Source of the DNA: Arenibacter troitsensis
GTDB lineage: Bacteria; Bacteroidota; Bacteroidia; Flavobacteriales; Flavobacteriaceae
Length of the DNA stretch: 64,000 bases
NCBI RefSeq assembly: GCF_900177645.1
Contig: NZ_FXAO01000002.1
Coordinates: 310,001-374,000 of the forward strand
Reading direction: 5' to 3'
Positions 56,385-64,000 of this stretch are shown here, piece after piece (the stretch's first letter is position 1; each line of letters begins with the position of its first letter). Both the position numbers and the translations under genes were made by a program. The notes below the pieces were generated by a model. The model was given only the letters and a program-made list of their open reading frames with translations. It made no database searches and was not told the DNA's origin.

Positions 56385-56738
56385 CTAAAGTATTCCCTTT
56401 TCCTTAAATATATTATAGATCATTGTTTTTTCTAAAAAATTAAAGGAACGATCCCTAAACCAGTCGTGTATGGCAATCATTTCATTCTCCTTTTTTGCTT
56501 TGCGCAAAATCTCATCGGAAACTATATGCCAATATACCCATCTGTTTTTGGCAAGCGCATAACCAATCTCATCGTTGATCAAAGATCTTACAGGTTTATT
56601 TCTTAACCTTACGCCATTCTCCAAGACTGCCAAAGTTTTGGTAAGACGAACAACCTCCGAAAAAGAATACCTGTAAAAATCGCCAAATCCGTTCTGACCT
56701 ACATTATATAATTTATCCCCAACTTTTAAATCTTCCAT
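56385..56738 (-). CDS. Hypothetical protein, 117 residues
   Basis: From ATG 56738 (MEDLKVGDKLYNVGQ), since the longer frame to 56771 adds a hydrophobic but atypical extension. A short SH3-like N-terminal region (VGDKLYNVG...FYRYSFSEVVRLTKTLAVLENGVRLRNKPV) and a helical C-terminal part. No family recognised and no signal peptide, so cytosolic. Confidence 0.6.
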   Translation of the reverse strand: MEDLKVGDKLYNVGQNGFGDFYRYSFSEVVRLTKTLAVLENGVRLRNKPVRSLINDEIGYALAKNRWVYWHIVSDEILRKAKKENEMIAIHDWFRDRSFNFLEKTMIYNIFKEKGIL

Positions 56739-56941
56739 AAAAAAAGGAAACAAAAATAATGGTCCATCCAACTTAAATAAAGTTTAGGTGTTAGAACTTA
56801 TAAACAATGCCACAGTTAAACAACAATTGAACATGGATAACCATTTTGATTTTACCCTAATAAACATCGACCCATTTTTTACATTTCCATAGCAACCATT
56901 TATTCAATTCGTTTACATTTGTCCCTATAAAATCTATTACA

Positions 56942-57520
56942 ATGAATATTGAAAGGGAATTGGGCAAAAGAAGCAATCATCAATGTGAGTTATGTACCAG
57001 TACTGAAAAATTAAGTGTATTTGAAGTTCAACCTCCTAAAAGTGGAGGTTTGGAAGATAATTTATTCATTTGCGAAACCTGTAGTGATCAAATTGAAAAT
57101 CCGGATAACACGGATCCAAATCACTGGCGCTGTTTAAATGATAGTATGTGGAGTGAGCATACTCCAGTGAAGGTAATTGCCTGGCGTATGTTGAGCAGAT
57201 TAAAAAATGAAGGATGGCCACAGGATTTGTTGGATATGTTTTATTTGGAAGATGATGTCTTGGATTGGGCAAAAGCCACCGGTGAAGGTGCACCTTCCGA
57301 GAATCAAATTATACATCGCGATAGCAATGGTGCCGTTATTGAAGCAGGAGATAGTGTTGTCCTTATAAAAGACTTACCGGTAAAGGGATCTAGTATGGTA
57401 GCTAAAAGAGGTACTGCCGTAAGACGTGTCTCCCTTGATCATGAAAATGCGGAGTACATAGAAGGTAAAGTAGATGGCCAACAAATCGTTATCCTAACTA
57501 AATTTGTTAAGAAAATATAG
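56942..57520 (+). CDS. PhnA-domain protein
   Basis: 192 residues. The N-terminal part has a treble-clef-like CELCTSTEKL and CETCSDQ pair of Cys-x-x-Cys motifs (about 17-20 and 48-51) fitting a zinc ribbon, and the C-terminal PhnA domain shows RDSNGAVIEAGDSVVLIKDLPVKGSSMVAKRGTAVRRV. PhnA was named for alkylphosphonate genes but is not the phosphonoacetate hydrolase; function unknown. Longer than the typical 110-residue PhnA by its N-terminal and middle regions. Confidence 0.85.
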   Translation: MNIERELGKRSNHQCELCTSTEKLSVFEVQPPKSGGLEDNLFICETCSDQIENPDNTDPNHWRCLNDSMWSEHTPVKVIAWRMLSRLKNEGWPQDLLDMFYLEDDVLDWAKATGEGAPSENQIIHRDSNGAVIEAGDSVVLIKDLPVKGSSMVAKRGTAVRRVSLDHENAEYIEGKVDGQQIVILTKFVKKI

Positions 57521-57625
57521 TACCTCCTTACCAATAAATAAATTGTGTATCCTAATTCACAATCATATTACTAATAGTCCACCACTGGAATATACTTTTA
57601 GACCTAGGCTAATACAAAATGGTTC

Positions 57626-58897
57626 ATGGCAAATAGAGATCCCTATGCCGCACTAAGATATAAGGAATTCAACGTTTTTTTGTTGGTCCGTTTTGCCATG
57701 GTTTTTGCGTGGTCCATGCAATTTGTGGTTATAGAATGGGAAGTATATTCTTTAACCAAGAATCCCCTCTCTTTGGGGATGATAGGACTTATGGAGGTTA
57801 TTCCCGCCATATCATTGGCGTTGTTTGCCGGGCATATTGTAGATCAAAAGGAAAAAAAAGGATTGCTTCTTAAATGTATTTTAGGGTTTTCCATAATAAG
57901 CCTGGGACTATTTTTACTTACTTGGCCCCAAATAGTACAGGATTGGTCCAAAAACACCATTTTGTATTACATTTATTTTTTAGTGTTTTTGGGTGGAATT
58001 GTAAGGTCGTTTTTAGGGCCTACCATATTTTCCCTATTTGCACTGATCGTCCCAAAAAAAGTTTATCCCAATGCCGCTACATGGAGTAGCTCTGTTTGGC
58101 AAATGGCGGCTGTTCTAGGCCCTGCTTTAGCCGGATTTAGCATTAATTTAATCGGTGTGCATTGGTCCATGTGCCTAATTTTTGCCTTTTCTTTAATGGC
58201 ACTATTGATTTTAACCAAAATCAAAAAGAAACCGATTTTGAACCCAAATATTGGGGAGCCGGTAATACAAAGTTTAAAAGAAGGGGTGAAATTTGTATTT
58301 GGAACCAAAATTATTTTGGGGGCGATTACCTTGGATATGGTTGCCGTACTTTTTGGAGGAGCCATAGCGCTGTTACCCATTTATGCCCAGGACATACTAA
58401 AAGTGGGGTCAGAGGGATTTGGAATTTTACGCGCTGCCCCGGCTGTAGGTGCATTGATAATCATGTTTACCTCCGCCTATTTTCCATTAAATAAACACGC
58501 GGGTTTAAAACTCTTGGGATCTATTTTTGGATTTGGCCTCTGTATAATTGTCTTTGGACTTTCCACTTCGTTTTGGATTTCCGTAACTGCACTTTTTTTT
58601 AGTGGTGTTACCGATGGAATTTCCATGATCATTAGACAAACTATCTTACAGTTAAGGACGCCAGATCATATGCGTGGTAGGGTAGCTTCCGTGAATTCCA
58701 TGTTCGTTGGATCTTCCAATGAGCTAGGGGCCTTTGAAAGTGGACTAACGGCCAAGTTGATGGGAACGGTCACCGCCGTCGTTTTTGGCGGTTGTATGAC
58801 CCTAATTACAGTATTATTCACTGGAGCCATCTCCCCTACTTTTAGAAAACTGGATCTTAGTAAGGATTTGGAGGAACATGAAAAAGATGAGGTATAA
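57626..58897 (+). CDS. MFS transporter, MFS_3/EntS-like
   Basis: 423 residues with about 12 transmembrane helices; the loop between helices 2 and 3 reads GHIVDQKEKKGLL (MFS motif A variant), and the second half has the matching RQTILQLRTPDHMRGRVASVNSMFVGSSNELGAFESG motif typical of the DHA3/EntS family of exporters. Substrate unknown, possibly a siderophore or drug. Stand-alone, starting about 105 bp after the PhnA gene. Confidence 0.88.
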   Translation: MANRDPYAALRYKEFNVFLLVRFAMVFAWSMQFVVIEWEVYSLTKNPLSLGMIGLMEVIPAISLALFAGHIVDQKEKKGLLLKCILGFSIISLGLFLLTWPQIVQDWSKNTILYYIYFLVFLGGIVRSFLGPTIFSLFALIVPKKVYPNAATWSSSVWQMAAVLGPALAGFSINLIGVHWSMCLIFAFSLMALLILTKIKKKPILNPNIGEPVIQSLKEGVKFVFGTKIILGAITLDMVAVLFGGAIALLPIYAQDILKVGSEGFGILRAAPAVGALIIMFTSAYFPLNKHAGLKLLGSIFGFGLCIIVFGLSTSFWISVTALFFSGVTDGISMIIRQTILQLRTPDHMRGRVASVNSMFVGSSNELGAFESGLTAKLMGTVTAVVFGGCMTLITVLFTGAISPTFRKLDLSKDLEEHEKDEV

Positions 58898-58948
58898 ATC
58901 CTACTTCAATGTTCCTCTTAATATTTCTTACTCCCCAAAAGTTTAATA

Positions 58949-59410
58949 CTAATTGCTTTTTTCCGGTTGGTATATTAATATCCATTCCGGGTTATCCTCA
59001 TCCTTGCTTTTGGAAACACACCTAAAACCATTTTTCTCGTAGAAGGTTCTTAATCCCTCCTCCTCTATCGTTAGCCAATAAGATTGATCCGGAAATTGCA
59101 CCTTTAGGTCGGAAAGCCATTTTGAACCTAAGGATTGACCACGATACTTCGGGTCGACAAATAAAAAACCAATATAATGAAAATTGGCGTCCACGTATTT
59201 TTGCCACTCCTCAACTTCAAAATCGGTCATATTTGGAGGGGCCGCGCGGAAAACAATTCCACCAGCGGTGATGTCCAAGGCCTCTTTAAATACATAGATA
59301 CTCGCATTATCCTTGTAATCGTCCCAAACAGATTCAATTACATCTTGCCAATCATCTGGAAGAATATTAAAAAAACGGTGTCCGTCATGTCCTAAATTTA
59401 TCAGTCCCAT
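58949..59410 (-). CDS. GNAT-family N-acetyltransferase
   Basis: 153 residues with the GNAT acetyl-CoA motif FLFVDPKYRGQSLGSKWLSDLK (about 99-120) and the C-terminal RTFYEKNGFRCVSKS strand-helix. Acceptor unknown. It lies 36 bp downstream of the ATP-grasp gene in the same direction and may be cotranscribed with it. Confidence 0.87.
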   Translation of the reverse strand: MGLINLGHDGHRFFNILPDDWQDVIESVWDDYKDNASIYVFKEALDITAGGIVFRAAPPNMTDFEVEEWQKYVDANFHYIGFLFVDPKYRGQSLGSKWLSDLKVQFPDQSYWLTIEEEGLRTFYEKNGFRCVSKSKDEDNPEWILIYQPEKSN

Positions 59411-59446
59411 ATAAAGTTATCTACTTGTACTAATACCAGCTGCTCT

Positions 59447-60757
59447 TTATAACAGTCCCCACGACCACAAGCGGTCAAAATCATCGGACCACCTATCACC
59501 TATGTCCGTTCTGTAATAAACATTATTAATAATGATATTACTTATCCTATTCTGCATCATTTTTTGGGCATCCTTCATAGTGAGGCCGGTTCCTGTAACC
59601 AACAAAGCTATACCCGTATTTCCGGTAATAAGCCATTCATCATTAATTTTCTTGAGATGCATGGGATGCACCCCATCTTTCATATCCTTTTTAAAAACGA
59701 TAACAGAATCCTTGGAGAATAGTTCAAAGGTTTTTTTATCTTCGAAAGGAAAAGGGGGGACCACCATGTAGGCTCCAACCTGAAAACCTTTTCTAACATT
59801 GATCCTAAAACTTTCTCCGGAGGCCAACTTATAAAACATATTCCCCAACGGTTCCAATATTCCGGCACGTTGTATAAATATCTGTGGGTATCCAAATCTG
59901 GAAGTGAATTCCAAGGGATATATACCATTGCCGTTCACAATACAATTAATATCCAATTGACCTATAAAACCACCCTTGGCCAAAGAACTTTCAAACTTCT
60001 TTAAGGTCGCCTCAAAAATAGGCGAATCCTTGGTCCAGAACATACTTGATCCCATTTCCCCGGTGGATACTCCCAATTCTTTTGGAAAAAGCTTCTTATG
60101 CTCGAAGGTAATATTAATCGGATAAATAAACTCCTTCCCATTAAAATAGGCAGACGCGGACACCTCTACCCCTTTTACCTTGCGCTGCAATTGAAAATTT
60201 CCAAAATCATTGCCCCACGATTTCTCATATGCCTTTAAAACCCTAATTACATCCAATCCTTCGTCATCACTGCCAACAAACAATAATTGTTTGTATTCTT
60301 GGGTTTCTCCAGATGGCTTTATCACATAGGCATTTGGATTGGCCTTAACATAGTCGATAGCATCCTGAAAATTGAAAAACTCTTTGGATGGCAATATTTT
60401 TATGCCATGTTTCTTTAATTCTGCCTGTCCAAAATTACGGTCCAATTCCAAAAGATCGGAATATTCCGTACCCCCAACCACTAACTTACCTTGCGCCCTT
60501 AGTTCTGAACATATTTTACCATAACCCGTATAATCAAAAATAAGGACATCCGCCCAATCGATATAACTTTTCCAGTCTTTGGCCTTTTGCACAAAACCAT
60601 AGCCTATTTCTCTGGATGCCTTATCCTCAATATACATTTTAACGGCGTGGCCTTCGTTCATAATGGCTACCGCCATATCCAATGTTTCTCCCCATCGTGA
60701 TACGATCAAGAAATTGCGTTTAATTTCTATTTGGGCTTTTAATTTCTCCTTTTTCAA
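59447..60757 (-). CDS. PurD-like ATP-grasp protein (GARS paralog)
   Basis: 436 residues resembling phosphoribosylamine-glycine ligase: N-terminal Rossmann part (FLIVSRWGETLDMAVAIMNEGH), ATP-grasp core (YVIKPSGETQEYKQLLFVGSD; GEMGSSMFWTK; GGFIGQLDINCIVNGNGIYPLEFTSRFGYPQ) and a C-terminal domain with GNTGIALLVTGTGLTMKDAQ. The canonical PurD N-terminal GxGGRE motif is absent, so this is probably a paralog acting on another substrate rather than the purine enzyme. Ligase chemistry forming an amide bond is expected. Confidence 0.75.
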   Translation of the reverse strand: MKKEKLKAQIEIKRNFLIVSRWGETLDMAVAIMNEGHAVKMYIEDKASREIGYGFVQKAKDWKSYIDWADVLIFDYTGYGKICSELRAQGKLVVGGTEYSDLLELDRNFGQAELKKHGIKILPSKEFFNFQDAIDYVKANPNAYVIKPSGETQEYKQLLFVGSDDEGLDVIRVLKAYEKSWGNDFGNFQLQRKVKGVEVSASAYFNGKEFIYPINITFEHKKLFPKELGVSTGEMGSSMFWTKDSPIFEATLKKFESSLAKGGFIGQLDINCIVNGNGIYPLEFTSRFGYPQIFIQRAGILEPLGNMFYKLASGESFRINVRKGFQVGAYMVVPPFPFEDKKTFELFSKDSVIVFKKDMKDGVHPMHLKKINDEWLITGNTGIALLVTGTGLTMKDAQKMMQNRISNIIINNVYYRTDIGDRWSDDFDRLWSWGLL

Positions 60758-61171
60758 TTTATTGGGATATATTTATTTTTTAAGAATTAGTTAGCAAATT
60801 TGTTTGAAAGCACAATGTACGAAGTAAAGTTTTCAAATGTAAAATAGACTGAAAACCAGCTATTTTCCCATTTAAAACAAAACAATTTTAATAAATATTC
60901 GTTAATGTAATTCGGCGTCCTATGTTGGGGACAGTAGAGCATAACCACGGTATGCCCAGATTGGAGTGTAGGTTTCAATATACCAAGCTAGTGCCCAATA
61001 GTGAATAATTTTGAAGCAAATATATGTGAAAATTAAATATCTAATAAAAATAAAGAGCAAAAAATTACAGTCAACTTAATACCCCTTTGCATCGTACATA
61101 GACCATAATTGATTTTGACCAATACCTGTCTTAAGCCTATTGATATACTTCATAAATATCAACTACTACAA
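60758..61171. other. 414-bp intergenic region
   Basis: Between divergent genes. A 63-codon minus-strand frame (60787-60978) has no recognisable features and I do not call it. No clear promoter consensus found; the region is AT-rich. Confidence 0.45.
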
Positions 61172-61912
61172 ATGTTCCAAATACTAATTAAGAAAAATTT
61201 TCTGGTAGACTATCTAGGAAACTTCGTAGACATCCACAATCATATCTTACCCGGACTCGATGACGGGGCTAAGGATATTTCGGACTCTTTGGCTATAATA
61301 AAGGGTTTTAATGAAATTGGCATTACGCATATAATAACCACTCCCCATGTAAATCAAAATTTCTACCCAAATACAACTGAAAGTATACGTACTGCATACA
61401 ACCTGGTGCAGGATGAATTGTTGCATTTAGGCCTAAAGCACATTGCCTTGGAATCGTCCTCCGAATATATGATAGATTCAAATTTTGAAAATTTATTGGA
61501 ACAAAAACTTATAGCCCCGATCCGCAATAAATTTTTATTGGTGGAAATGCCCTTTCTACAAATCCCGATCAACTTTGACCAAGCCACTTTTACAATAGCC
61601 ACCAAGGGCTACAATCCAATATTGGCCCACCCAGAGCGCTACTTTTTTCTACATAGCAATTACAACAAATATGGAGAATTTAAATCCAAAGGGATTTCTC
61701 TACAATTAAATTTACTGTCTCTTGGTAATTATTACGGAAAGCAAGTGTCCAAAATTGCAAAAAAGCTTCTAATGGACGATTATATAGACTTTGCGGGTAC
61801 GGATATACACAATGTTAATCAATTGAAGTTCCTAAAAGACATAAAACTATGCAATAGGACCTTAAATAAATTAATCCCAATTCTAAATAGGAATGTGGAA
61901 ACATTCTATTAA
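61172..61912 (+). CDS. CpsB/CapC-like PHP tyrosine-protein phosphatase, copy 1
   Basis: 246 residues from ATG 61172 (MFQILIKKNFLVDYLGNF), which aligns with the start of the next gene; a longer frame begins at 61109. PHP-domain metal ligands: FVDIHNHILPGLDDGAKD, ITTPHV, and LAHPERYFF, then GTDIHN. Enzymes of this family (CpsB/YwqE) dephosphorylate bacterial tyrosine kinases that control exopolysaccharide export. No kinase or Wzx/Wzy genes are in the window, so its partner is elsewhere. Confidence 0.88.
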   Translation: MFQILIKKNFLVDYLGNFVDIHNHILPGLDDGAKDISDSLAIIKGFNEIGITHIITTPHVNQNFYPNTTESIRTAYNLVQDELLHLGLKHIALESSSEYMIDSNFENLLEQKLIAPIRNKFLLVEMPFLQIPINFDQATFTIATKGYNPILAHPERYFFLHSNYNKYGEFKSKGISLQLNLLSLGNYYGKQVSKIAKKLLMDDYIDFAGTDIHNVNQLKFLKDIKLCNRTLNKLIPILNRNVETFY

Positions 61913-62041
61913 ATTTTTTAAAGAAAACCGTCCAAAATAATCTGGACATCGCTTCTGTTTGTAGTTAAAAACATAATGTTGATTAAGGTTATTCATTAAT
62001 AACAATTATTAAAATCCTACCTTTGCCAGAAATTAAAATTC

Positions 62042-62782
62042 ATGTTTTATTTTTTTCAGAAGAAAAAATTCTTAGTTGACTCCCTTGAAAATTTTATAGA
62101 CATACACAATCACATTCTACCAGGAATAGATGATGGTGCCAAAACTGTTGAAGACTCCATTAATCTTATTAAAGGGTTTGCTGATTTTGGGGTTACTACT
62201 TTTATTGCCACGCCGCACATTATACACAACTACTACCCCAACAATCCGAAAACGATCAACGATTCCCTTTTAGTACTAAAAAGCGAGTTGTCAAAGCAGA
62301 ATATGAATAATGTTTCAATACAGGCTGCAGCGGAACATATGATAGATGCTAACTTTGAGTCACTCCTAGAAAAGGAATCTGTAATGCCAATAAACAAAGG
62401 TTATTTGTTAGTAGAAATGTCTTACCTACAGCCTTCGATAAATTTCAAGGATGCCATACAATCAATTTCGGAGCATAGTTTTTTTCCCATATTGGCGCAT
62501 CCAGAACGTTATATTTACTTGCACAATAACTTTGCAAAATATAAAAAATATAAAAAGCAGGGTATTCTATTTCAAATGAATCTGTTATCCTTAAGTGATT
62601 ATTACGGCAAGGATGTACAAAAAATGGCCGTTAGGTTGATAAATGAAGGATTAATTGATTTTGTGGCCTCGGATATTCACAATTTACAGCAACTTACCAT
62701 GTTACAGAATATGAAGATAACGGATAAATTACTTACTCGCATATTACCTTTGATTGAAAATACCAATATTAATTTTGATTAA
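62042..62782 (+). CDS. CpsB/CapC-like PHP tyrosine-protein phosphatase, copy 2
   Basis: 246 residues, the same length and motifs as the preceding gene: FIDIHNHILPGIDDGAKT, ATPHII, LAHPERYIY, ASDIHN. All metal ligands are conserved in both copies, so both are probably active. The copies are clearly diverged at protein level, so the tandem duplication is not recent. 129 bp separates the two genes and they may share a transcript. Confidence 0.88.
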   Translation: MFYFFQKKKFLVDSLENFIDIHNHILPGIDDGAKTVEDSINLIKGFADFGVTTFIATPHIIHNYYPNNPKTINDSLLVLKSELSKQNMNNVSIQAAAEHMIDANFESLLEKESVMPINKGYLLVEMSYLQPSINFKDAIQSISEHSFFPILAHPERYIYLHNNFAKYKKYKKQGILFQMNLLSLSDYYGKDVQKMAVRLINEGLIDFVASDIHNLQQLTMLQNMKITDKLLTRILPLIENTNINFD

Positions 62783-62969
62783 GACACTATAGTTAACTTT
62801 CTCGTCTAGCTATCCAAATAAATTAGATGTGTCCCTTATTATCCTTTTACACATCCAAGCCATTTAATAACCATTAAGGAAGACTACTACTTTATACTTT
62901 GTTCTCTTAATATAAGCAATTTCATTTTTCTTTCTGTTTTCCTATTATAATCTCCTTACATTAATAAAA

Positions 62970-63003
62970 AAAGGGAATAGACATATACATGAATATTCCC
63001 TTT
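62970..63003. terminator. Terminator of the T9SS protein gene
   Basis: AAAGGGAATA (62970-62979) pairs with TATTCCCTTT (62994-63003) around a 14-nt loop, preceded on the left by an A-run that becomes a U-run on the minus strand. It is positioned just after the stop of the gene at 63022. Confidence 0.75.
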
Positions 63004-63021
63004 AATAAAACTAAGATTCCT

Positions 63022-64000
63022 TTAATTTTTCACAAGGAGCCTCACAGGCAATTCTTCATTACCGTCTAAAACCAATGTGATGTAATATACGCCATCCGTC
63101 AAAGAATAGATTGGTATAACATAGTGACCATCTATTAATACAGGGTTGGAAATCACATTAATATATTTCCCAGTTGAATCGTGGAGGTACATTTCACGTA
63201 CCAATTGACTACCAGGCGCATTGAATATAAAGACGTTAGCTGTTTCCTTTGCTGGATTGGGAGCTATAACTGCTTTCATTTTTTCCTCAACCTCAGGTTC
63301 TGTAACAGTTATTGTAACAAATTCCGTATCTGTTAAGAAACCATCAGATACCGTTAATTCAACCCTATAGATACCAGGCTCTTCAAAAACATGAACTGGG
63401 TCGGCCGTCGAACTGGTAGGAGTTCCATCTTTAAAATCCCATAAATACGAGGTTACTTCTTCATCATCCATAGAATTACTTCCCGTAAAATTCACGGTTA
63501 ACGGTGCAGGCCCTGATTCTACATTTGCACTTGCAACAGCTATTGGAGCTCCGTTGACAGGGCCAAGCGTTACATTCCAAGTAAAGGAAACCATAGTAGA
63601 CTCCTCAGGAGTGCCGTCATCCGTTACCGTTATCTCTACCGTGAAAGGACTATTGGTCGCTGCGCCAGTGGCGATAGTACCACTAATAAGTCCCGTGGCC
63701 GTATCTATGGACAGTCCAGTGGGAAGATTCATAGCCGAATAGGTCAAACCGTTATTTTCTGGATCTGTAGCTACAACCTGTAGTGATACTGTGTTACCCA
63801 CAAGATGGTTCTGTGCCCCGGGATTGGTGACCACAGGAGCCTGGTTAACAGGATCCACCGTTACGTTCCAGGTAAAGGAGACCATGGCAGATTCCGCTGG
63901 GGTACCGTCATCGGATACAGTTACCTCTACAGTATAAGGGCTGTTTGCTTCTGCTCCGGTAGCGATGGTTCCGCTAATAAGTCCAGTAGCGCTATCTATG
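63022..64000 (-). CDS. Repeat-rich T9SS-secreted protein (partial, N-terminus beyond window)
   Basis: The open frame continues past 63885 to the window edge, so only the C-terminal 326 residues are visible. They hold two cadherin-like/putative-Ig repeats (period 97 residues, 291 bp; SFTWNVT.DPVN..PVVTNPG, LPTGLSIDTATGLISGTIATGA), then a PKD domain (VNFTGSNSMDDEEVTSYLWDFKDG) and a T9SS type A sorting domain (VIAPNPAKETANVFIFN ... GVYYITLVL). Thus a large secreted or surface-attached adhesin or polysaccharide-binding protein; any catalytic domain would lie upstream. Confidence 0.85.
   Translation of the reverse strand, partial: IDSATGLISGTIATGAEANSPYTVEVTVSDDGTPAESAMVSFTWNVTVDPVNQAPVVTNPGAQNHLVGNTVSLQVVATDPENNGLTYSAMNLPTGLSIDTATGLISGTIATGAATNSPFTVEITVTDDGTPEESTMVSFTWNVTLGPVNGAPIAVASANVESGPAPLTVNFTGSNSMDDEEVTSYLWDFKDGTPTSSTADPVHVFEEPGIYRVELTVSDGFLTDTEFVTITVTEPEVEEKMKAVIAPNPAKETANVFIFNAPGSQLVREMYLHDSTGKYINVISNPVLIDGHYVIPIYSLTDGVYYITLVLDGNEELPVRLLVKN

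Noticed and set aside
60787-60978. Minus-strand frame of 63 codons
   Set aside because: No recognisable features or ribosome-binding context; AT-rich intergenic DNA.
1-64000. tRNA, rRNA, riboswitch or CRISPR array
   Set aside because: None was seen; there are no regularly spaced direct repeats of CRISPR size and no recognisable tRNA cloverleaf.

Overview
The window looks like chromosomal DNA of a marine member of the Flavobacteriaceae (Bacteroidetes). The evidence is low G+C, gliding-motility genes gldF/gldG, a protein with a type IX secretion (T9SS) C-terminal domain, a SusC/SusD pair with an ECF sigma/FecR module and sulfatases, and a Bacteroidetes-type promoter (TTTG-N18-TAATTTTG). Genus cannot be fixed from the sequence; the Arenibacter/Maribacter/Zobellia group would fit.

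Region 1 (1-21666) is ordinary core chromosome: a partial LysE-type exporter, a Dabb protein, pyrD, pepT, a cytochrome-c/VCBS lipoprotein, an SLC13 transporter, a Cys-rich copper-storage-like protein, a CNMP-CBS-DUF294 protein with a DEDDh exonuclease, purC-phoH, a SAM hydrolase, gldF-gldG, dnaN and mnmE.

Region 2 (about 21652-39488) reads as a 17.8-kb integrative mobilizable element inserted into the 3' end of mnmE. The left end carries a tyrosine integrase. The mnmE end (..TGT ATC GGC AAA TAG) is echoed at 39478-39495 as TCC TGT ATC GGG AAG TAA, which still encodes CIGK-stop, and both ends carry clusters of an 11-bp TTTACACC(T/C)CA repeat that look like integrase arm sites. The backbone is an excisionase-like HTH protein, a VapE-like ATPase, a CHC2/TOPRIM primase, a MobC-like protein, a MobA/VirD2 relaxase and a small membrane protein. 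The cargo is mostly defence-like: an HExxH metalloprotein, an AlbA_2 protein, a two-gene module resembling GAPS4, an AbiEi/AbiEii toxin-antitoxin pair with an upstream inverted repeat, a SymE-like protein divergent from an XRE regulator, an OLD-like ATPase-TOPRIM protein, a HEPN-motif protein, and what looks like a frameshifted C-terminal remnant of a type I restriction HsdR subunit.

Region 3 (39558-53011) returns to chromosome. After two small envelope proteins comes a sulfated-glycan utilisation locus: three formylglycine sulfatases, SusD, an STN-containing SusC, FecR, and a divergently transcribed ECF sigma factor. No glycoside hydrolase or lyase is present within it. The STN-FecR-sigma set suggests trans-envelope induction by the imported glycan.

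Region 4 (53341-64000) holds a two-subunit molybdenum hydroxylase (IorA/IorB type), a PhnA-type protein, an MFS exporter, a GNAT acetyltransferase, a PurD-like ATP-grasp protein, a tandem duplication of CpsB-like PHP tyrosine phosphatases, and the C-terminal part of a repeat-rich T9SS-secreted protein that runs off the window. An approximately 150-bp structured intergenic repeat occurs twice, at 1199-1351 and 56121-56268. No rRNA, tRNA or CRISPR array was seen.
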